Positions 57,584 to 64,000 of a stretch of DNA of 64,000 nucleotides are shown here, one piece after another. The translations under genes were made by a program, and so were the position numbers. Source of the stretch: Nilaparvata lugens. Its lineage: Eukaryota > Arthropoda > Insecta > Hemiptera > Delphacidae. Under the pieces are notes generated by a model. That model made no database searches, had not been told where the DNA came from, and worked only from the letters and a program-made list of their open reading frames with translations. The stretch spans positions 24,315,872 through 24,379,871 of the forward strand of contig NC_052506.1 in assembly GCF_014356525.2 (NCBI RefSeq), in the 5' to 3' direction. Position 1 is the stretch's first letter; every line of letters begins with the position of its first letter.

Positions 57584-59204
57584 GGCCAGTTTCACACGGC
57601 AGAGACCTCGCTCCTGGAATATCATATTACAGAAGATCATATTTCATATTTTGCAGCTCTCCTGTACTTTCACATGGGGATCTTACGAATAAGCCGACAG
57701 ATCTAACAACTCCGCCGACGTTTGCTCAAAGTATATGACTCATCACTTTTTCTCAAAGTCTAACTTCCTTAAAAATATAGACCCCAAATTCTTTAAAGCG
57801 TAAGTCCCATTTTCAAAAATACCCGAAAACAAGGGAGTTATAGCTGTTTTCAATATAGCTTTCCATTATCATATGATTATATAGTACGTACTAAGATAAT
57901 AATACTCCTGCCTCACAAAGGGGCAGGCAAAGGTTTTAAGAAGTTTTTGAACACCTGAGAAGTTTATACATAAACATTTTTAATTTTTAAAAGTTCTAGT
58001 TTTCCAAAAAAATATTGAACTATGAAAATATGAATCCAAATATGAAATCATAAATCATCTCCACTCATCACCCTATAAAATAGGAGGAAAAGGAATGTTG
58101 TACAGTAAAATTCACTGAATTTCAATTGTCATTCAACAATCCAATTTATCAGGTTCAAATCGTTGAATATCACTTTAAATTCCCAGCAATTATTGACTAT
58201 TTCTTTTTACAATCAGAAAAATCTATTATGAACATACAGTATAAACATTGTGCTGATCTGAATCGATCTATGGTAATAATAGGAATTGAAAGAATAGAAA
58301 ATGTCATGGCATTCCAAGTAGTGATGTCTGTGTATTAGAACTGCTGAGTTGATGATGCATACTGAAAAAAAGTCATGAATAGCTCAGACCAACCTGGCCT
58401 GTGATGAACCTGTATAAACAATTCATAGAATTCTTAGAATTCATAGGAATGGTAAAAAAATCAATTTTACGAAAATCGATGTACATGTAACTGGATTTAG
58501 AAGATCAATACGATAATGTTCTCTATCACAATTTAATCATAGAAATGTTTAAGTGAAAACGTTGGGCGCAAACCTTCTGCCATGAGGAGACAAATAAATT
58601 TATGAAAAGCTTGATAGCTTGAATAGTGATCTGATATTTGTTACACGTTTTTATTCTAAGACATAATATGTCTTAGACTAATTTTTAATGTTTCTTCAAT
58701 CAGCAGGAGAACTTTGGTTTTTCAAAGTTATCTTGCTCCCTTATTTTGAGGTATTATCAGAAATCAAGATAAATAACCTACCAAATTTCCTACACGAATA
58801 CAGTGTAAGTTGTATTATAATAGCTACAGTACTTACGTACTGTATAGTACAGTACCTGTTCGTTTTTACCGTATAATTATATGATAATAGAAAGCTTTAT
58901 TAAAAACAGCCATAACTTCCTTGTTTTCGGATATTTTCGAAAACGGAACTTACGCTTTAAAGAATTTGGGGTCGCTGAATCCAAATCCGAAATCAGAAAT
59001 CTTCTATCTATATTTTTAAGGAAGTAAGACTTTGAGAAAAAGTGATGAGTCATATACTTTGAGCAAACGTCGGCGGAGTTGTTAGATCTGTCGACTTATT
59101 CGTAATATCCCCATGTGAAAGTACAGGAGAGCTGCAAAATATGAAATATGATCTTCTGTAATATGATATTCCAGGAGTGAGGTCTCTGCCGTGTGAAACT
59201 GGCC
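57584..59204. mobile_element. Foldback element E1
   Basis: 1621 bp. Both ends carry the same inverted sequence for roughly 250 bp or more (GGCCAGTTTCACACGGCAGAGACCTCGCTCC, then AATATCATATTACAGAAGATCA, and AAACGTCGGCGGAGTTGTTAGATC). The centre has short open frames of no known family. The flanking 128 bp (57456-57583) recur inverted at 59205-59333, so the symmetry extends beyond the element. Confidence 0.7.
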
Positions 59205-59349
59205 TTGGTATTCCTCATGGCAATAACATCACTGCTTCCCATTCAACCAATGCTGACAGCTAATAGGGAATCTCACATTAGAAGCACAGAAGCAGTACAG
59301 CCACCACACGAGAACGGGAAGTTTTGGAAGTCTAACAACTATGCCGAAG

Positions 59350-59685
59350 TTGTTAGATCTTGCCTCTGCTTGCCTCGAGGGGAAAAGACGTGAAAAAACG
59401 AGGTTCCGGGATAGGAGTCACCATGTGAAAGACACGATTTGACTCAATGTACTTCGACAAAAAAACGTGAACACTGTTCAGTGTTCAAGTTGCACGTCTC
59501 CTATGGCCTCTTTCACACGATAGGAGACGTGCAACTTGAACACTGAACAGTGTTCTCGTTTTTTTGTCGAAGTACATTGAGTCAAATAGTGTCTTTCACA
59601 TGGTGACTCCTATCCAGGAACCTCGTTTTGTCACGTCTTTTCCCCTTGAGGCAAGCAGAGGCAAGATCTAACAACTATGCCGACG
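59350..59685. repeat. ~150-bp-arm palindrome
   Basis: Arms of about 150 bp (to 59504 and from 59520) are separated by the 15-bp spacer GGCCTCTTTCACACG, which is itself the terminal motif of the second element. The arms contain GATCTTGCCTCTGCTTGCCT, AATGTACTTCGACAAAAAAACG and ACACTGTTCAGTGTTCAAGT and differ at few positions. Confidence 0.85.
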
Positions 59686-61283
59686 TTTCCACAAAGTATG
59701 ACTCATCACTTTTTTCTCAAAGTCTAACTTCCTTAAAAATATAGATAGAAGATTTCTGATTTCGGATTTGGATTCAGCGACCCCAAATACTACAAAGCGT
59801 AAGTCCCGTTTTCGAAAATATCCGAAAACAAGGAAGTTATGACTGTTTTTAATAAAGCTTTCTATTATCCTATAATTATACGGTAAAAACGAACAGGTAC
59901 TGTACTATACAGTATGTAAGTACTCTAGCTATTATAATACAACTTACACTGTATTCGTGTAGGAAATTTGGTAGGTTATTTATCTTGATTTCTGAAAATA
60001 CCCCAAAATAAGGGAGTAAGATAACTTTGAAAAACCAAAGTTTTCCTGCCGATTGAAGAAACATTAAAAATTAGTCTAAGACATATTATGTCTCAGAATA
60101 AAAGCGTGTAACAAATATCAGATCACTATTCAAGCTATCAAGCTTTTCATAAATTTCATAAGTTTGTGTCGACGGTATATGACATAAAAGGCAAATGCTC
60201 GCGCTTGGTCCATAGTTCTACGACTGAGGAATGAGGATTTAGGTCAGCAACTAAAATCGACAAGCCATGATTGTCAATCTTACTCATGATACAAAGCTTT
60301 GTACTATGATACATGGTTTTCATTCCGTATCATTCTTTAATAAAAATAAAACAAGATTCCGGTTTCAAAAGCATCAAAGTCGCCAGGCTGGTCTGAGCTA
60401 TTCATGACTTTTTTTCAGTATGCATTATCAACTCAGCAGTTCTAATACACAGACATCACTACTTGGAATGCCATGACATTTTCTATTCTTTCAATTCCTA
60501 TCATTACCATAGATCGATTCAGATCAGCACAATGTTTATACTGTATGTTCATAATAGATTTTTCTGATTGTAAAAAGAAATAGTCAATAATTGCTGGGAA
60601 TTTAAAGTGATATTCAACGATTTGAACCTGATAAATTGGATTGTTGAATGACAATTGAAATTCAGTGAATTTTACTGTACAACATTCCTTCTCTTACTAT
60701 TTTATTGGGTGATGAGTGGAGATGATTTATGATTTCATATTTGGATTCATCTTTTCATAGTTCAATATTTTTTTGGAAAACTAGAACTTTTAAAAATTAA
60801 AAATGTTTATGTATAAACTTCTCAGGTGTTCAAAAACTTCTTGAAACCTTTGCCTGTCCCTTTGTGAGGCAGGAGTATTATTATCTTAGTATGTACTATA
60901 TAATCATATGATAATGGAAAGCTATATTAAAAACAGCTATAACTCCCTTGTTTCTGGGTATTTTTGAAAATGGGACTTACGCTTTGAAGAATTTGGGGTC
61001 GCTGAATCCAAATCCGAAATCAGAAATCTTCTATCTATATTTTTAAGGAAGTTAGACTTTGAGAAAAAGTGATGAGTCATAGGTTTGAGCAAACGTCGGC
61101 ATAGTTGTTAGATCTGTCGGCTTATTTGTAAGATCCCCATGTGAAATAATGTGAAATATTATTTTATAATATGAAAAATAAAATATGATAATATGCAAAA
61201 TATGAAATATGATCTTCCGTAATATGATATTCCAGGAGCGAGGTCTCTGCCGTGTGAAACTGGCCTATCGTGTGAAAGAGGCC
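59505..61283. mobile_element. Foldback element E2 (inverted copy of E1 interior)
   Basis: Starts GGCCTCTTTCACACGATAGG and ends with its inverse CCTATCGTGTGAAAGAGGCC, followed by TAA. Just inside the right end it also contains the E1 terminal sequence (...GTCTCTGCCGTGTGAAACTGGCC, to 61265). This suggests that an E1-like element sits inside a related outer element. Non-coding apart from short shadow frames. Confidence 0.65.
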
Positions 61284-61286
61284 TAA

Positions 61287-61950
61287 CAGTTAAACGTAAC
61301 ACTTCATCGGCGTCAGTCAAGGTCATTGGCAAATGAGGTGTCAGTATTTAGGATCACGAACATGTTGTTCTTGTTTACAGCCTTTGTGCAATATCAACAC
61401 AAAGAAGTCTAATTTTCTATAATGAAATAAAGAATGAAATTATTTTGTGGAAATAAAACATCACCAATGTAGAAGAAAGCTGTCTCAATGTGGACTAGAA
61501 GCGAGAAGAAATTTGGTTAAACCTGGTTCCCATTACCACAGATTCAGAGGGCTGCAACATGACTAGAGATCGAATGACTGGAGCTTGTAATAACGGAAAT
61601 GGCACACAACATTATTCAATTCGGCAGTTCCTTGTGCCAGCACAATGTGCTGCGGCGCCAGGTGTTTTTATGCATTCATATTTCACAATTGATTACTCTT
61701 CTTTTTTTTCTCAAACTCCAACTTCCATATAGATGAAGATAGAAAGATTATGTTTCCGGATTTGGATCCAGCACCACCAAAGACTTTGTGCTCAGGACAA
61801 ATTTCGGAAATTACTCAAAAATAAATGTGTTTTGATCACATTTATATTTTTATATTGCTCAAGGTCTCTAGAGCAAGTTCTCACGTTAGTGATAAGTAAG
61901 CGTTTATAACGTTATCTCATATTGGCTCAATCAGAATCTGCTCACCCTAA
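61287..61950. other. No recognisable gene
   Basis: Spacer between the foldback cluster and a LINE fragment. No supported feature. Confidence 0.5.
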
Positions 61951-61954
61951 ACTA

Positions 61955-62740
61955 TGACAAATGACCAACTTTCTAACTTTCTCAGCAACACAGCCCACAG
62001 AAAACCTCTCAACAGTCAACCTTTTCAACAGTACTGCATTCACTATCCACAGAAAACCGACAATAAAATATCTTGGAATTATACTAGATTCTTTTCTACG
62101 GTGGGACCATCATATAGATAACCTCTGCAAGAAGCTGAGGAAGACCATTTACAAGTTTAAAAATGCTGAGAACATTGATTGATGAGAAGGGCATGATGAT
62201 GGTCTACTATTCCTCAGTTCAGTCTCTGCTTAACTATGGGATTGTAGGATGGGGGGGAACAAACTATGTGCACCTTGACTCCCTCTTAAAAGTGCAAAAA
62301 CTAATAATGAAGATCACCAAGCAGAGGCCACCTCGTTATCCGTCAGACCAGCTCTACAATGAGTTTGGTGTAATGGACATAAGACAGCTCTACTCCTTAG
62401 AAATAATCTGCAGACTACACAAAAACCCGGAAAGCTTTCAACATAGGAACACAGTCATAACACGAGAAACAGAAATCTTCTTATCACGAACATGGCTAGG
62501 AAGGCAATATGATTATGTGACAGTGTTAAGAGGTATTCTACAGCATCCAATATGTATGAAATATATCAACGACACTTCAACCACCTAGCACCAAAACTCC
62601 ACAATCTACTTCCTGCACAAATCAAGTCAATAGAAAACCCAAGAAGATTCAAAACTGCCGCTAAGAACTGGATTATTTCAACTGGAAGACTTCATATAGA
62701 AAACATCATCTCAAACAATATGTGAGCTCACTTACCCAAC
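61955..62740 (+). pseudogene. 5'-truncated LINE reverse transcriptase C-terminus
   Basis: TIKYLGIILDSFLRWDHHIDNL at about 62070 is the post-palm motif of Jockey/CR1/RTE-like non-LTR RTs. A frame shift near 62163 leads to VYYSSVQSLLNYGIVGWGG, LLKVQKLIMKITKQRPPRYP and LYNEFGVMDIRQLYSLEI. A further shift near 62580 leads to NHLAPKLHNLLPAQIKSI and a stop at 62722. The catalytic palm is missing. It is related in type to, but clearly different from, the LINE at 51560-52527. Confidence 0.8.
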
Positions 62741-64000
62741 TTATTTGCAGTTTGCACCCCCACCCAGAATCGATTACACCTACTCTAGTACATGGGTTTC
62801 CCATAGTTGAGTGGGTTATTTTCCAATAGAATTAAATCCCATATTTTTTATAGACCTATTGTATTGTATTTCAGATATTTTGTACTTTTTATGTTTTAAT
62901 TGCTTGTTTGTATTTTTTCAAAGAGATGAATTTATTGATTACTATTATTATCCACTCACGTCATTTCACCCACTTTCATGCAGTTGTGCCAAAATAAAAG
63001 CAATTGACGACAAAGTTGAAGATTTCCTCAACAAGCTAGCGCAGCTAGTCGTTTTGTTGTAATTTTTCAAATTACCAGAATGGAAGCTAGACTTTCGGGC
63101 CATTATGGACAAAACAACGTTCATAAATATAGTATTGCGCTGAGAATAGTCACATTTTTCACCTTAAAAGTTCTATTCACGTACCGTATAGTATTTGTAC
63201 ATTTTTTGTAGAAGAATCGCTCCTGGGTGGTTCGGAACCATCCTGAAGCTGTTGCTCCACTCATCTCTCATCATACTTCGGACACAAGCCTGGAGCTCAT
63301 GTCGGCATCATGCTCAGCAGAATAATTTATTTTCGACTTTTTATCGTAGAATGTATTCTTTAATTGAAATTATCAGGCAATACTATCTTTGGAACGTTGA
63401 TTTTATTCCTCTTTTAGGGGAATACGTTACTGAAGAATCGCTTATGTTTAGGGGGAATCATTATGTTTAAAAGGGATTTCAATTATATTTTTCAAAAACA
63501 ATTTCTGTGGGTTGAGTACTTAGTCAACACTCTTATTGCACATAATTAAGGCTCTAAAACTATAACTTGAAATAGTAGCTATAACATTTTAATTGATCTG
63601 ATATTGATGTTTATAGTCCAGTTATCACGCGATATACATTAGTGCTAAGAAAATGTATTTTTCTGTTTTTATACGTTTTTTTTTGGATTTTGTCATAAAC
63701 CATGGGTTTTGACAGCTCCTCAAGCACATTAAATTTTCAATTTATTTCCCTTTTTTAATTTTCATTAGTAAAATCAGGATCACTAGAAAACCAAATTGCG
63801 CTGACTGAATGAAAAATCGCAGAGCTTCAGAGTGGTGGAACTTTCCAGTCTCCCCACCAGCCGGCATTTTCATATTAGATTTTCCCACTTTTTCGAGTCA
63901 GTCTTTTTTGTGCCGCTCCTCCGAACACTCAAAGACTCTGACTGGCCAGGACCTGGACCTTCCTCTAGACCTCACCTTCCAGCCAAGCTGACGAGATGGT
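62741..64000. other. No recognisable gene
   Basis: LINE 3' flank followed by AT-rich DNA. The last ~100 bp are more GC-rich, but no domain or splice structure can be supported at the window edge. Confidence 0.45.

Larger units (their letters stand above)
57456..61286. mobile_element. Palindromic cluster of TIR/foldback elements
   Basis: Three kinds of inverted symmetry overlap. 57584-59204 has long terminal inverted repeats beginning GGCCAGTTTCACACGGCAGA. 59505-61283 has ends GGCCTCTTTCACACGATAGG, and its interior is an inverted copy of the first element (58126-58338 matches 60654-60442; 58688-58876 matches 60064-59876). A near-perfect palindrome lies between at 59350-59685. TAA precedes the left end (57581-57583) and follows the right end (61284-61286), which fits the 3-bp target site of PIF/Harbinger-type MITEs. 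No transposase is encoded. Confidence 0.75.

Overview
This is eukaryotic nuclear DNA, AT-rich and dense in transposable elements. It fits an insect, perhaps a hemipteran such as a planthopper. The reasons are a Polinton/Maverick with an insect-type gene set, BEL/Pao and Gypsy LTR elements, Penelope-like and non-LTR retrotransposon pieces, MITE-like foldbacks, abundant microsatellites and a convincing spliced gene. The species is inference only. I see no rRNA, tRNA, CRISPR array or ordinary host housekeeping gene.

Layout. 1-10.9 kb: no recognisable gene; diverged dispersed repeats and one MITE-like inverted repeat. 10.9-13.15 kb: microsatellite, a degenerate Penelope-like reverse transcriptase with the tail-to-head duplication typical of that class, then a ~50-bp minisatellite. 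13.15-13.54 kb: a broken second copy of a Polinton integrase. 13.55-14.8 kb: low-complexity and tandem repeats. 14.9-18.5 kb and 34.1-42.2 kb: the two halves of one Polinton/Maverick (adintovirus-like) element. Its minus-strand genes are protein-primed DNA polymerase B, integrase, packaging ATPase, a DUF8207-like protein and a coiled-coil protein. Its plus-strand genes are a BIR (IAP-like) protein, a two-exon acidic protein with repeated PDTPP motifs, and a membrane-anchored protein. No capsid or protease gene was found, so the left side may be lost.

18.8-34.1 kb: a Ty3/Gypsy-type retrotransposon array (LTR-internal-LTR-internal-LTR) inserted into the Polinton integrase. Its internal region keeps gag and the end of integrase but has lost protease, RT, RNase H and most of integrase. 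42.2-44.7 kb: a truncated BEL/Pao element. 45.7-53.7 kb: a complete-length BEL/Pao element with LTRs and a 5-bp target duplication, itself carrying a solo LTR and a truncated LINE. 54.4-55.2 kb: an isolated LINE ORF1-type gene. 57.4-61.3 kb: a palindromic cluster of foldback elements. 61.9-62.7 kb: another truncated LINE.

How the genes fit together. The Polinton genes form a self-synthesising DNA element: polymerase copies it, integrase inserts it, the ATPase would package DNA. The plus-strand genes face away from the polymerase across a ~130-bp divergent promoter and look like accessory, possibly host-interaction, genes. The polymerase frame is intact, but the integrase is broken, so this copy cannot mobilise itself.
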